Assembly: GCA_017302105.1 (NCBI GenBank)
Contig: JAFLCS010000003.1
Location: 248,001-312,000 of the forward strand
Reading direction: 5' to 3'
Length of the DNA stretch: 64,000 nucleotides
DNA from: Caulobacterales bacterium
GTDB lineage: Bacteria; Pseudomonadota; Alphaproteobacteria; Caulobacterales; Caulobacteraceae
The translations under genes were made by a program, and so were the position numbers. The notes under the pieces were generated by a model, which was not told the DNA's origin, did not search any database, and saw nothing but the letters and a program-made list of their open reading frames with translations. Position 1 is the first letter of the stretch, and each line of letters opens with the position of its first letter. This document shows, one piece after another, positions 54,884 to 64,000 of this stretch.

Positions 54884-56590
54884 ATGGCCCGTATTCTCGT
54901 CACCTCGGCGCTGCCCTACATCAACGGCATCAAGCATCTGGGGAACCTGGCGGGCTCGATGCTGCCGGCGGACGTGTGGAGCCGCTTCAAGCGCGGGCAG
55001 GGCCATGAGGTCCTCTATATCTGCGCCACCGACGAGCACGGCACCCCTGCCGAGCTGGCCGCCGCCGCGGCCGGTCAGGACGTCCAGACCTATTGCGACG
55101 AACAGCATGAGGTCCAGAAGCGGGCCGGCGAGCAATTCGGCCTCAGCTACGATTGGTTCGGGCGCTCGTCCAAGGCCCCGAACCGGTACCTGACCCAGCA
55201 TTTCGCCGCCAAGCTGGAAGAGAACGGCTTCATCGAAGAGCGGGTCGATCGGATGATCTATTCGATCGACGACGGGCGTTTCCTGCCGGACCGCTATGTC
55301 GAGGGGACCTGCCCGCACTGTGGGTACGACAAGGCGCGCGGCGACCAGTGCGACAACTGCGGCCGACTGCTGGATCCGACCGATCTGATCGATCCGTATT
55401 CGGCGGTGTCGGGCAGCCGCGATCTTGAGGTGCGCGATACGCGGCATCTCTATTTGTTGCAGACCAAGCTGGAGCAGCCCATCCGCGACTGGATCGGGTC
55501 CAAGACCGGCTGGCAGACCCTGGCCAGGTCGATCGCGTTGAAGCACCTGGATGAGGGCCTGATCGACCGGGGCATCACCCGCGACTTGAAATGGGGCGTG
55601 CCGGTGGTGGACGCTGACGGCGGGCCGCGACCGGGGCTGGAAGGCAAGGTGTTCTACGTCTGGTTTGACGCCCCCATAGAATATATCGGCGCGACCGAGG
55701 AGTGGGCCGAGGCGAACGGTCGGACTTGGCGCGACTGGTGGCGGCTGGACGAGGGGGCCGATGACGTCCGCTATGTCCAGTTCATGGGCAAGGACAATGT
55801 GGCGTTTCACACGGTCAGCTTCCCGGCGACGATTATCGGCTCGGGCGAGCCGTGGAAGACGGTCGATCAGTTGAAGGCGTTCAACTGGCTGAACTGGTAC
55901 GGCGGCAAATTCTCGACCAGCCAGGGCCGCGGCGTGTTCATGGACCAGGCGCTGGAGCTGTTGCCGGCGGACTACTGGCGCTGGCACCTGACGGCCTATG
56001 GGCCGGAAGGGTCGGATGCGGCCTTCACCTGGGAGCAGTTCCAGTCGACCATCAACAAGGACCTGGCCGATGTGCTGGGCAATTTCGTCAATCGGATCGT
56101 CAAATTCACCGAGTCCAAGTTCGACGGCGTGACTCCGGCCGGCGGCGAGCGGGGCCCGCTGGAGGCGCAGTTAGAGGCCGACCTGCGCGCCGGCATCGCC
56201 GAGGCGACCGAGGCGTTTGAGGCCATGGAGTTCCGCAAGGCCTGTCAGGCGATCCGGGCGATGTGGGTGCTGGGCAATGAGTATCTCCAGGTCGCGGCAC
56301 CGTGGACGGCGTTCAAGACCGACGTGGATCAGGCCGCGGTAGGGGTTCGCACCGGGCTCAATCTGGTGGCGCTGTTTGCGCGGCTGGCGGCGCCGGTGAT
56401 CCCGTTCACGGCTGAGAAGATCGCGGCCTCGGTCGGGGAGACCGATCTGAGCTGGCCGTCGCCGGACGAGGATCTGTTCGCCGCCGTTTCCGCCGGTCGT
56501 CCGGTCGCGCACCAAGGCGTGCTGTTCGCCAAGATCGAGGACGAACAGGTGGCGGAATGGACCGCCCGTTTCGGGGGTGTGGACAGCTGA
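54884..56590 (+). CDS. metG: Methionyl-tRNA synthetase
   Basis: 568 residues, class I synthetase. The HIGH-equivalent is KHLGNLAGS near residue 16; a zinc knuckle has four cysteines ([17 protein letters not shown]). The KMSKS loop reads KFSTSQGRG, as in some bacterial MetRS subgroups. No C-terminal tRNA-binding (EMAP) extension. A TATATG 35 bases upstream may be the -10 of its promoter. Confidence 0.96.
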   Translation: MARILVTSALPYINGIKHLGNLAGSMLPADVWSRFKRGQGHEVLYICATDEHGTPAELAAAAAGQDVQTYCDEQHEVQKRAGEQFGLSYDWFGRSSKAPNRYLTQHFAAKLEENGFIEERVDRMIYSIDDGRFLPDRYVEGTCPHCGYDKARGDQCDNCGRLLDPTDLIDPYSAVSGSRDLEVRDTRHLYLLQTKLEQPIRDWIGSKTGWQTLARSIALKHLDEGLIDRGITRDLKWGVPVVDADGGPRPGLEGKVFYVWFDAPIEYIGATEEWAEANGRTWRDWWRLDEGADDVRYVQFMGKDNVAFHTVSFPATIIGSGEPWKTVDQLKAFNWLNWYGGKFSTSQGRGVFMDQALELLPADYWRWHLTAYGPEGSDAAFTWEQFQSTINKDLADVLGNFVNRIVKFTESKFDGVTPAGGERGPLEAQLEADLRAGIAEATEAFEAMEFRKACQAIRAMWVLGNEYLQVAAPWTAFKTDVDQAAVGVRTGLNLVALFARLAAPVIPFTAEKIAASVGETDLSWPSPDEDLFAAVSAGRPVAHQGVLFAKIEDEQVAEWTARFGGVDS

Positions 56591-56687
56591 GGGCGATCTG
56601 AGCGCGGTTTTGCAAAAGCATCCGTGGACGAACGAACCCAGACTCGTTTAGACCGACGCCGAGCAGACGATTGGAGGGTTTCGCGCC

Positions 56688-57329
56688 ATGAACTGGTTTC
56701 AGGCTCTGTTGCCGCGCGAGGATCAATTCTTCGACCTGTTTGAGGCCCATGCCGAGACCCTGGTCAAGGGAGCTGAGGCGATGCGGGCAGCGCTGGAGGG
56801 TGGCCCCGAGACCGCAGGCTGGTGCGAGAAGATCGTCGAGCACGAACACGCCGCCGACGCCGTCGCGCGCGACGTGCTGTACGCGGTGCGGCGCAGCTTC
56901 ATCACCCCGTTCGACCGGTCCGACATTCGCGGCCTGACCAACTCGCTGGATGACACGATCGACCAGATGCAGAAGGCAGCCAAGGCGATCTCGCTGTACG
57001 AGGTCACCGCGTTCGAGCCCAAGATGCGCGAGCTGGCCGACATTGCGGTGCGCTGCGCGGCCCTGACCATCGAGACGATGCAGAAGCTGCACGCCATGCA
57101 GAAGAACAGCGAGCGGCTCAATGAGCTGACCGAGCTGGTGGCGCGGCTGGAGAGCGAATCCGACACGGTCTATGACGAGGGCATGAAGGCGTTGTTCCTG
57201 GCGCACCGGACCGGCGACGCCATGGGCTTCATCATCGGGGCCGAGATCTACGACCACCTGGAGAAGGTGGTCGACCGCTTCGAAGACGTGGCCAACCGCG
57301 TCAACGGTATCCTGGTCGAGCACCTGTAG
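56688..57329 (+). CDS. DUF47 (PhoU-like) phosphate transport regulator
   Basis: 213 residues, all-helical, of the DUF47 family: WFQALLPREDQFFDLFEAHAETLVKGAEAM to VVDRFEDVANRVNGILVEHL. Family members sit beside PiT transporters and are thought to modulate them; the gene six bases downstream is a PiT, as expected. Confidence 0.93.
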   Translation: MNWFQALLPREDQFFDLFEAHAETLVKGAEAMRAALEGGPETAGWCEKIVEHEHAADAVARDVLYAVRRSFITPFDRSDIRGLTNSLDDTIDQMQKAAKAISLYEVTAFEPKMRELADIAVRCAALTIETMQKLHAMQKNSERLNELTELVARLESESDTVYDEGMKALFLAHRTGDAMGFIIGAEIYDHLEKVVDRFEDVANRVNGILVEHL

Positions 57330-57334
57330 CCGCT

Positions 57335-58336
57335 ATGGACGCGGGGCTCGTCATCCTGGTGCTGCTGATCGGCGTAGCCCTGGCGTTCGACTTCATGAAT
57401 GGCCTGCACGATGCGGCCAATTCCATCGCGACAGTGGTGGCGACACGGGTGCTCAGCCCGCCGCTGGCGGTGCTGTGGGCCGCCAGCTTCAACTTTGCGG
57501 CCTTCTTTGTATTCGGTGTGGCGGTGGCCAACACCATCGGCAAGGGTATCGTTTCGCCGGATATCATCTCGGATGCGGTGATCTTCGGGGCCCTGATGGG
57601 GGCGATCAGTTGGAACATCATCACCTGGATGATGGGGATTCCGTCCTCCAGCTCGCACGCCCTGGTTGGGGGGCTGTTGGGGGCCGGCGTCGCCAAGGCG
57701 GGGCTGAGCGTGGTTCAGATTCCCGGCGTATCCAAGACGGTGTTCGCCATCTTCCTTTCACCGACGGTGGGCTTCGTCCTGGCGCTGCTGCTGGTGCTGA
57801 TCGTCTCGTGGCTATTCATGAAAGCCAACCCGGCCCTCGCAGACCGAATCTTCCGCCGGCTGCAACTGGTGTCGGCGGCGGCCTATTCCCTGGGGCATGG
57901 CGGCAATGACGCACAAAAGACGATGGGGATCATCGCCGTACTGCTCTATTCGCGCGGCCTGTTGGGTGAGGAGTTCCACGTCCCGTTCTGGGTGGTCATC
58001 AGCTGTTACGTGGTGATCTCTCTGGGCACGCTCTGCGGAGGCTGGCGGATCGTGCACACCATGGGCTCCAAGATCACGCGGTTGACACCACAACAGGGCT
58101 TCTGCGCCGAAACGGGCGGGGCCATCACCCTGTTCATCGCCACGCATTTCGGCGTGCCAGTCTCGACGACACACACCATCACCGGCTCGATCATCGGGGT
58201 AGGGGCTGCGCGCCGGGCCTCAGCGGTGCGCTGGAATGTGGCCCGCGGTATCGTCCTCGCCTGGTTCGTGACCATTCCGGCGTGTGCGGCGATGGGGGCG
58301 GCCTTCTTCTGGCTGGGCCGGCTGTTCCTGACGTGA
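57335..58336 (+). CDS. pit: PiT family inorganic phosphate transporter
   Basis: 333 residues, about ten helices. Both halves carry the PiT motif: FDFMNGLHDAANSIATVV and LGHGGNDAQKTMGII, plus SSSHALVGG and VSTTHTITG. Low-affinity phosphate uptake, driven by protons or sodium. Six bases after the DUF47 gene; stop overlaps the next gene (GTGA). Confidence 0.95.
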   Translation: MDAGLVILVLLIGVALAFDFMNGLHDAANSIATVVATRVLSPPLAVLWAASFNFAAFFVFGVAVANTIGKGIVSPDIISDAVIFGALMGAISWNIITWMMGIPSSSSHALVGGLLGAGVAKAGLSVVQIPGVSKTVFAIFLSPTVGFVLALLLVLIVSWLFMKANPALADRIFRRLQLVSAAAYSLGHGGNDAQKTMGIIAVLLYSRGLLGEEFHVPFWVVISCYVVISLGTLCGGWRIVHTMGSKITRLTPQQGFCAETGGAITLFIATHFGVPVSTTHTITGSIIGVGAARRASAVRWNVARGIVLAWFVTIPACAAMGAAFFWLGRLFLT

Positions 58337-58761
58337 GCGATCGGACACTTAGGGCCAAACGCCGGCAGGTTGGCGCCCTGTGCTGGCGACTGGACGACGC
58401 CGACCGGATCGAGTTCCTTTTGGTGACGTCGCGCGATACGGGCCGCTGGGTTACGCCCAAAGGTAATCGGATGAAGGGCCTGACCGATTCCGAAGCCGCC
58501 GCCGAGGAGGCGATGGAGGAGGCCGGCGCGACCGGCCAGATGGCCTCCGAACCGGTCGGGACGTTTACCTATGAAAAGCGGCTTTCGGGCCGGGCCCGCC
58601 GGTTGACGGCGGTGGACCTGTACGGCTTGCAAGTGGCGCACCTGTTCGATCGCTGGCCCGAGGCGCACCAGCGTGAGCGGCGCTGGTTTAGGCGGCTGGA
58701 CGCTATGGATGCCGTCGACGAACCGGAGCTGAAGGCATTGATGGCGGGTTTTGCGCCCTGA
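58333..58761 (+). CDS. Nudix hydrolase (diphosphoinositol polyphosphatase-like)
   Basis: 142 residues, GTG start coupled to the PiT gene. The Nudix region is PKGNRMKGLTDSEAAAEEAMEEAG near residues 48-71, close to the alphaproteobacterial 'PKGxxMKG' form; the box departs from consensus at the first glutamate and at the arginine, while EExG is kept. Its link to phosphate uptake genes is suggestive only. Confidence 0.87.
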   Translation: MSDRTLRAKRRQVGALCWRLDDADRIEFLLVTSRDTGRWVTPKGNRMKGLTDSEAAAEEAMEEAGATGQMASEPVGTFTYEKRLSGRARRLTAVDLYGLQVAHLFDRWPEAHQRERRWFRRLDAMDAVDEPELKALMAGFAP

Positions 58762-58765
58762 GGCG

Positions 58766-58793
58766 TTGATTTCGGCGCGTTTGCGTGTATAGA
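58766..58793 (+). promoter_or_regulatory. Predicted rplJ promoter
   Basis: TTGATT (58766-58771) and TATAGA (58788-58793) with a 16-base spacer, immediately after the Nudix stop. Transcription from here would give a leader of about 260 bases before rplJ. Confidence 0.6.
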
Positions 58794-58799
58794 GCGCCG

Positions 58800-59062
58800 C
58801 TTCCGTCGCAGCCTTCGGGTTGAGGCGGTCCTGTCCGAGAACTTCGGGGCGAGGGGGCCACCCTTGCCGTAACCGCCAGAGAGCCCTCTGGTGCCGTGGG
58901 GAGACGGGGAAAGTCCCGAACCATTCGCCGCCTTCAAGGCCGGGTGCGTGACGGGCGTTCCTTCGGACAGTTTACGCGGTTCGCTGCTCCGGGTCTCCCG
59001 GAGTAAACGGGCCGTTTTCGACGTCTGCAATCCCGTAGGCGTCAATCGACTAGGAGACCGCA
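58800..59062 (+). promoter_or_regulatory. Long structured rplJ leader
   Basis: A 263-base untranslated stretch rich in GC stems, including a 7-bp hairpin CTCCGGG/CCCGGAG at 58987-59003. Position and length fit the L10 leader, in which the L10-L12 complex binds its own mRNA; the exact kink-turn was not identified by eye. No ORF with a ribosome site was seen in it. Confidence 0.55.
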
Positions 59063-59578
59063 ATGGACCGCGCACAAAAAGCCGCGTCGATCGAGGACAT
59101 CAAGGGTGTCTTCGCCGCGTCCGGCGCCGTGGTCGTGACCCACAACCTGGGTCTGACCGTTGCGGAAATGACCGACCTGCGTCTGCGCCTTCGGGCTCAG
59201 GGCGCAGCCCTCAAGGTGGTGAAGAACACTCTGGCTCAAAAGGCTCTGGACGGTTCGGCGGGGGAAGCGGGCGATCGCCTGTTCTCCGGCCCTGTCGCCA
59301 TCGCCTATTCGCCGGATCCCGTCGCTGCCGCCAAGGTCGTGGCCGAGTTCGCCAAGGGTAATGACAAGTTCGTTATCGTCGGCGGCCTCATGGACACGGA
59401 CGTTCTGGACGCCCAGGCCGTCGCCAACCTCGCCAAGCTGCCGTCGCTGGACGAACTGCGCGGCAAGATCGTTGGCCTGCTTCAGGCTCCGGCGACCAAG
59501 GTTGCCGGCGTGCTGCAAGCTCCGGCCGGCCAGCTGGCCCGCGTGTTTGGCGCCTATGCCGCCAAGGACGCCGCCTAG
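59063..59578 (+). CDS. rplJ: 50S ribosomal protein L10
   Basis: 171 residues starting DRAQKAASIEDIKGVFAASGAVVVTHNLGLTVAEM; the base of the ribosomal stalk that holds L7/L12 dimers. AGGAG lies seven bases before the ATG. Followed by rplL after 48 bases. Upstream rplK-rplA are not in the window; the previous gene here is an unrelated Nudix gene. Confidence 0.97.
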   Translation: MDRAQKAASIEDIKGVFAASGAVVVTHNLGLTVAEMTDLRLRLRAQGAALKVVKNTLAQKALDGSAGEAGDRLFSGPVAIAYSPDPVAAAKVVAEFAKGNDKFVIVGGLMDTDVLDAQAVANLAKLPSLDELRGKIVGLLQAPATKVAGVLQAPAGQLARVFGAYAAKDAA

Positions 59579-59626
59579 GTCATCTCCGCTTCTCACAAAT
59601 TGAACTGAACCCAAGGAACTAACCCA

Positions 59627-60016
59627 ATGTCCAAGCTCGAAAAGATTGTCGACGAACTGTCGACCCTGACCGTTCTGGAAGCCGCTGAGCTGTCCAAGCT
59701 TCTCGAAGAGAAGTGGGGCGTCTCGGCTGCCGCTCCGGTCGCCATGGCCATGCCGGCCGGCGGTGCCGGTGGCGCTGCTCCGGCCGAAGCCGGCGAAGAG
59801 CAGACCGAGTTCACCGTTGTCCTGACCGACGGCGGCGACAAGAAGATCAACGTCATCAAGGAAGTCCGCGGCGCTCGTCCGGACCTCGGCCTCAAGGAAG
59901 CCAAGGACCTGGTCGAAGGCGCTCCGCAGAACGTCGTTGAGAACGTCTCCAAGCAGGCTGCCGACGAGCTCAAGAAGAAGCTCGAAGAAGCCGGTGCCAA
60001 GGTCACCATCAAGTAA
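59627..60016 (+). CDS. rplL: 50S ribosomal protein L7/L12
   Basis: 129 residues: N-terminal dimerisation helix ([30 protein letters not shown]), Ala/Gly hinge and the C-terminal factor-binding domain ([32 protein letters not shown]). Codon use is strongly biased, as for a highly expressed gene. A strong terminator follows; rpoB is not in the window. Confidence 0.98.
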   Translation: MSKLEKIVDELSTLTVLEAAELSKLLEEKWGVSAAAPVAMAMPAGGAGGAAPAEAGEEQTEFTVVLTDGGDKKINVIKEVRGARPDLGLKEAKDLVEGAPQNVVENVSKQAADELKKKLEEAGAKVTIK

Positions 60017-60063
60017 GATGGCCCTGGCTGCGGGGCCTCGGCTCCGCACCGACGAACCAAGAG

Positions 60064-60095
60064 AAGGCCCGGCGAGCGATCGCCGGGCCTTTTTC
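60064..60095 (+). terminator. Intrinsic terminator after rplL
   Basis: Perfect 11-bp GC-rich stem (60064-60074 with 60081-60091), six-base loop and a run of T to 60094. This is a textbook rho-independent terminator for the rplJL transcript. Confidence 0.9.
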
Positions 60096-60159
60096 GTTGC
60101 GACCGGTTTTGCGGTCGGCGGGACTGGCCTATGGGTTCCAGACCGCTTGGGAGACCCGC

Positions 60160-61314
60160 ATGAACCCGCCGCCAATCTCACTGGATGAACGCCGCCGACG
60201 CCTGGCGGCGCTGGAGGCGGCGATGCAGGCGCAAGGGATCGCGGCCTGTCTGATCGATGCGACGTCGTCGTTGCGCTATTTCACCGGCCTGAGCTGGCAC
60301 GCGTCGGAGCGGCTGACCGGGGCGGTGGTGCGGCCCGGCAAGCCGCTGACCTACATCACGCCGCGCTTTGAGCTGGACAAGGTAGGATCGATCATCGGCG
60401 TGCCCGGCGAGATCCTGACCTGGGAAGAGCACGAAAGTCCGTTCCGGTTGGTCGCGGATCTGATCGGGCCGAACGGCAAGGTGGCGGTGGATCAACAGGC
60501 GCGGGTCTTTATCTGGCTGGGTCTGGCCGAGGCGCTGGGGGCCGATCGACTGGTCGGTGCCGATCCGCTGATCGTGCCACTGAGGGCGCGCAAGTCGCAG
60601 GCCGAGATCGCCCTGATGACGCGGGCCAAGGCCCTGACGCTGGAGGCGCACCGGCGCGCGCACGAGAGCCTTCAGGCCGGGGTGAAGGCGTCAGAGGTCG
60701 TAGCCTTCATCGACCGGCAGCACCGGGCGCTCGGGGCTGACGGCGGCAATACCTTTTGCATCGTCTCGTTCGGGCTCGACACCAGCCTGCCGCACGGCGG
60801 GGAGGGCGATCCAGAGTTACAGGACGGCGATGTGGTCCTGATCGACACCGGCTGCGCGTTGGACGGCTATAGCGCGGACATCACCCGGACCTATGTGTTC
60901 GGCGAGCCGAGCACCGAGGTGCGCCGGATTTGGGATCTGGAACACCAGGCCCAGGCAGCGGCCTTCGACGCCGCCCGGCTGGGGGCTCCGTGCGAGGCCG
61001 TCGACGCGGCGGCGCGCGCAGTTCTGACAGCCAATGGGTTGGGACCGGACTATCAGCTGCCGGGCTTGCCGCACCGGACCGGCCACGGCATCGGGCTGGA
61101 TGTGCATGAGGCTCCCAATCTGGTGCGCGGCGACCGGACGCCGCTGGATGTCGGGATGTGTTTCTCCAATGAGCCGATGATCGTGGTGCCGGGGCGGTTC
61201 GGCATTCGCCTGGAAGACCATTTCCACATGACGGCGGACGGCCCGAAATGGTTCACCCAGCCGCAGCCCAGTTTGGATGAGCCGTTCAGGGGCGTTGAGC
61301 CGCTGGTGGCTTGA
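60160..61314 (+). CDS. M24 family Xaa-Pro peptidase
   Basis: 384 residues: N-terminal creatinase-like domain (SLRYFTGLSWHASERLTGAVV) and the pita-bread metallopeptidase domain with ligands in VVLIDTGCALDGYSADITRTYV, the HRTGHGIGLDVHEAP histidine, SNEPMIVVPG and GIRLEDHFHM. Likely dipeptidase/prolidase activity on proline peptides. The start at 60160 is preceded by GGGAG; an earlier ATG at 60097 is in the terminator tail. Confidence 0.94.
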   Translation: MNPPPISLDERRRRLAALEAAMQAQGIAACLIDATSSLRYFTGLSWHASERLTGAVVRPGKPLTYITPRFELDKVGSIIGVPGEILTWEEHESPFRLVADLIGPNGKVAVDQQARVFIWLGLAEALGADRLVGADPLIVPLRARKSQAEIALMTRAKALTLEAHRRAHESLQAGVKASEVVAFIDRQHRALGADGGNTFCIVSFGLDTSLPHGGEGDPELQDGDVVLIDTGCALDGYSADITRTYVFGEPSTEVRRIWDLEHQAQAAAFDAARLGAPCEAVDAAARAVLTANGLGPDYQLPGLPHRTGHGIGLDVHEAPNLVRGDRTPLDVGMCFSNEPMIVVPGRFGIRLEDHFHMTADGPKWFTQPQPSLDEPFRGVEPLVA

Positions 61315-61330
61315 GGCTAGGAACGCGCTC

Positions 61331-62077
61331 ATGAGCACGCAAAGACTGATCGCCGGAAACTGGAAGATGAACGGCCTGGCCGCCGAGCTGGGCGAAGCCA
61401 AGGCGTTGGCCGAGGCATTGGCGGGGGAGGCGGCCGCGACGCGGGTGGCCCTGTGCCCGCCCGCGACCCTGATCGCCCAGATGAACTGGCATCTGAAGGA
61501 CAGCGCGGTGGAGATCGGCGGGCAGGACTGCAGCCCGCACGGCTCGGGTGCCTATACCGGCGATGTGTCGGCCGCGATGCTGGTCGATGCGGGGGCCGGT
61601 CTGGTCATCCTGGGCCATTCCGAGCGCCGGGCCGGGCATGGCGAGAGCGATGCCGATGTCTCCGCCAAGGTCGAGGCCGCACTGGCGGCGGGACTGGAGC
61701 CGATCATCTGCGTCGGCGAGACCCTGGCTGAGCGCGAAGCGGGCCGAGCGGTCGAGGTCGTGTCCGGCCAGGTCATGGCCTCGCTGCCGACCAGCCTGAA
61801 TGGTAAGACCTTCGCCGTCGCCTATGAGCCGGTCTGGGCCATCGGCACCGGCCTCATACCGACGCTGGAGCAGATTGAAGAGGTCCACGCCGCCGTGCGC
61901 GCGGCCATGGTCAAGCGCCTGGGCGAGGGGGGACGGACCGCGCCGATCCTGTACGGCGGCTCGGTCAAGCCGAACAATGCCGCCGAGATCCTGGCCGTGC
62001 CGGACGTGGGAGGTGCCCTGGTCGGCGGAGCCTCGCTGAAAGCCGCGGACTTCCTCGGCATCATTCGGGCGGCTTGA
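61331..62077 (+). CDS. tpiA: Triosephosphate isomerase
   Basis: Interconverts DHAP and glyceraldehyde-3-phosphate. 248 residues: IAGNWKMNG (substrate Asn/Lys), ILGHSERR (catalytic His), [11 protein letters not shown] (catalytic Glu) and [11 protein letters not shown]. Start at 61331. The stop overlaps the queF TTG start. Confidence 0.97.
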   Translation: MSTQRLIAGNWKMNGLAAELGEAKALAEALAGEAAATRVALCPPATLIAQMNWHLKDSAVEIGGQDCSPHGSGAYTGDVSAAMLVDAGAGLVILGHSERRAGHGESDADVSAKVEAALAAGLEPIICVGETLAEREAGRAVEVVSGQVMASLPTSLNGKTFAVAYEPVWAIGTGLIPTLEQIEEVHAAVRAAMVKRLGEGGRTAPILYGGSVKPNNAAEILAVPDVGGALVGGASLKAADFLGIIRAA

Positions 62078-62541
62078 GCGTGAGCACCGACACCTCCGGC
62101 CTGTCGCAACTGGGTCGTCAGACCGGTGCCCCCGACAGCCCCGAGACGGCCCAGCTGGAGCGGGTGCCCAATCCGCACCCGGACACTCTGTACGTCGCGC
62201 GCTTCACCGCGCCGGAATTCACCAGCCTGTGCCCGGTGACGGGCCAGCCGGATTTCGCCCATCTGGTCATCGACTATGCACCGGGGCCGTGGCTGGTCGA
62301 GAGCAAGAGCCTGAAGCTGTATCTCACCAGCTTCCGCAATCACGGGGCCTTTCACGAGGATTGCACCGTCGCCATCGGTCGGCGGCTGGCCGAGCTGCTG
62401 GAGCCGAAGTGGCTGCGGATCGGCGGCTACTGGTATCCGCGCGGCGGCATCCCGATCGACGTCTTCTGGCAAACCGGACCGGTGCCAGAGGGGCTATGGC
62501 TGCCCGACCAGGGCGTGCCGACCTATCGCGGGCGGGGGTGA
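62074..62541 (+). CDS. queF: NADPH-dependent 7-cyano-7-deazaguanine reductase
   Basis: Reduces preQ0 to preQ1 in queuosine synthesis. 155 residues of the short YkvM-type Que[22 protein letters not shown] with the catalytic cysteine, then [21 protein letters not shown]. Start is TTG at 62074 or GTG at 62080. The stop overlaps the GTG of the DUF817 frame (GTGA). Other queuosine genes are not nearby. Confidence 0.94.
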   Translation: MSVSTDTSGLSQLGRQTGAPDSPETAQLERVPNPHPDTLYVARFTAPEFTSLCPVTGQPDFAHLVIDYAPGPWLVESKSLKLYLTSFRNHGAFHEDCTVAIGRRLAELLEPKWLRIGGYWYPRGGIPIDVFWQTGPVPEGLWLPDQGVPTYRGRG

Positions 62542-63405
62542 TTCGGCGGGCGAACGCCCTCCCGCCCGAACGCTGGGGGCGCGAACTCCTTGCCCGCGTG
62601 CAAGCCCGTGCCGACCGCACGCGCCTGGGCCGCTACGCCTTCGAGTTCCTCATGTTCGGGCTCAAGCAGGGGGTGGGCCTGCATCTATGGCGGAGCCATG
62701 CTGGCGCTTCTGATGGGAACGGCGCTCTGGTATCCGGCTGATTCGCCGTTGGCCCGCTATGATTTCCTGGTGCTCGGCGCAGTCGCCATTCAGGTGGCGA
62801 TGCTGGCATTCCAGTTGGAGACGCTGGACGAGGCCAAGGTGATCCTGGCTTTCCACGTCGTCGGCACGGTCATGGAGCTGTTCAAGACCACCGCCGGGTC
62901 GTGGATCTATCCCGAGCCGAGTCTGCTCAGGATCGGCGAAGTGCCGCTGTTCTCGGGCTTCATGTATGCGGCGGTCGGGTCCTACATCGCGCGCATCTGG
63001 CGTATCTTCGACATCCGCTTCGATCACTATCCGCCCGTCTGGACGACGGTGGTTCTGGCGACGGCGATTTACGTCAACTTCTTCGCCCACCACTGGATCT
63101 GGGATTTCCGCTGGCTGCTGTTCGCGGCCACGGCTCTGCTGTTCTTGCGTACGCGCTTCTATTTCACGCCAGACCGTACACGGCGCTGGATGCCCGTTCT
63201 CCTAGGCTTCCTGCTGGTCGCCATGTTCATCTGGATCGCCGAGAACCTGGGAACCTGGGCGCGGGCGTGGATCTATCCAGCCCAGCAGGGCGGCTGGTCT
63301 CCGGTCAGCCTGGCCAAGCTGGGAAGCTGGTATCTCTTGATGATCATCTCGGTAGTGCTCGTCAGCCTCGTTCAGAAGCCCCAGCCGGAGCTCAAAGCCG
63401 GCTAA
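62538..63405 (+). pseudogene. DUF817 membrane protein gene broken by a one-base frameshift
   Basis: The GTG frame at 62538 encodes the normal DUF817 start (ERWGRELLARVQARADRTRLGRYAFEFLMFGLKQG). After CAG at 62667 a run of five G (62669-62673) has one base too many for the frame to continue; the +1-shifted frame carries on GWACIYGGAMLALLMG and keeps the rest (about 240 residues, several membrane helices, HHWIWDFRWLLFAAT, IWIAENLGTWARAW) to 63405. Either a real frameshift or a homopolymer sequencing error. DUF817 function is unknown. Coupled to queF. Confidence 0.88.
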
Positions 63406-63985
63406 CGATCGAGGCCATGTCCGGGCGAGGACGCTCCGATGGCCCTTCCGTCAGGGTTCCGATGTGGATGAAGCCGGCGACCTGTTCGCCATCGGCCAGG
63501 CCAAGAAGCGGGCGCGTCGCCGGATCATAGGCGTACCAGTCGGTGATCCAGCTGGCCGAGAAGCCCATGGCGTCGGCGGCGTGTTCCAGGTTCATACAGA
63601 CCGCGCCGGCGGACAGTTGCTGTTCCCAGACTGGAACCTTGTGATCCGTGATGGGGGCGGACACGACCATGACCGTCACCGGCGGGTTGGCCAGTTTGGC
63701 CAGGACGGTTGCGGCCTTGACCGGGTCGGGTTGCCCCTCGGCGAGGGGTTTCAGTGAATGCACCAACGCCGACTTGGATGGGCCCTCTATGACAACAAAG
63801 CGCCAAGGAAATAGCTTTCCATGGTCGGGCGTTCTGGCTGCTGTCTCAAGCAATACATGAAGTTCGTTTGCGGTCGGCCCCGGGGTGGCCAGGGCCTGGG
63901 CCGGCGCTGATCGACGCCGCTGGAGCCGTGCCAGGGTGCCAGGATCGGCCACGGGCAAGGGGAGAGGCGTACCGAGCTCGCTCAC
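63392..63985 (-). CDS. Nitroreductase family protein
   Basis: 197 residues of the YdjA-like short nitroreductases: LARLQRRRSAPAQALATPGPTANELHVLLETAARTPDHGKLFPWRFVVIEG and the flavin-site segment QQLSAGAVCMNLEHAADAMGFSASWITDW. FMN-dependent NAD(P)H oxidoreductase, substrate unknown. Complete in the window; its 3' end overlaps the DUF817 gene end by 14 bases. Confidence 0.93.
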   Translation of the reverse strand: MSELGTPLPLPVADPGTLARLQRRRSAPAQALATPGPTANELHVLLETAARTPDHGKLFPWRFVVIEGPSKSALVHSLKPLAEGQPDPVKAATVLAKLANPPVTVMVVSAPITDHKVPVWEQQLSAGAVCMNLEHAADAMGFSASWITDWYAYDPATRPLLGLADGEQVAGFIHIGTLTEGPSERPRPDMASIVSRL

Positions 63986-64000
63986 AGGTCAGTCATCATC

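Noticed and set aside
58762-59062. Small gene in the rplJ leader
   Set aside because: No frame with a ribosome site or protein-like composition; a structured leader fits better.

Overview
The window is about 64 kb of GC-rich, densely packed alphaproteobacterial chromosome. Gene content and order suggest Caulobacterales, most like Brevundimonas or a close relative: rsmA-pdxA-surA-lptD-lptG-lptF facing pepA-holC, a COQ4-type ubiquinone protein, DUF4169 and ribbon-helix-helix proteins, and a GTTC-N7-GTTC type LexA site. This is a judgement from recognisable protein families; no search was run. Most of the window is housekeeping DNA with four-base stop/start overlaps. No phage, insertion sequence or CRISPR array was seen.

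Layout. 1-2451: mltG (5' end missing), yicC, gmk. 2448-10419 (minus): an outer-membrane and 16S rRNA methylation operon, lptF-lptG-lptD-surA-pdxA-rsmA. 10539-12008: pepA. 12069-14506: a secreted protein, then holC followed by a tandem set of four small I78-like lipoproteins. 14503-20411: ABC-F ATPase, ndk, DUF1275 protein, purM-purN, rnd. 20482-25073: two tandem exported M28 peptidases, a RidA-like protein and a lipoprotein. 25092-27572 (minus): family 4 uracil-DNA glycosylase and soluble lytic transglycosylase. 27663-35192: ETF-ubiquinone oxidoreductase, TPR protein, ispE, glyQ, glyS.

35.2-49.8 kb is the most accessory part. It holds a PH-like membrane protein and LtrA, a ParD/ParE-type toxin-antitoxin pair whose toxin frame runs on into ltrA, uvrD, SIMPL, RHH, COQ4, YbaY, EamA, DUF4169 and DUF2188 genes. 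It then holds a duplicated AAA-ATPase/Nudix pair: the second Nudix copy has lost its catalytic core by an in-frame deletion, and the second ATPase copy lies directly behind a CcdA/CcdB pair. fumC, a RusA-like nuclease and a GFA-family gene with a perfect alphaproteobacterial SOS box follow.

49.8-64 kb: an exported C13/caspase-like protein divergent from a third M28 peptidase, a lipoprotein cytochrome c, two alpha/beta hydrolases, tRNA-Thr(UGU), metG, a DUF47-PiT phosphate uptake pair with a Nudix gene, rplJ-rplL with a long leader and a strong terminator, an M24 peptidase, tpiA, queF, a DUF817 gene broken by a one-base frameshift, and a nitroreductase.

The observations most worth follow-up are the AAA/Nudix duplication next to CcdAB, the SOS box before a GFA gene, the CxxC-bearing I78 array, the ParE read-through and the DUF817 frameshift.
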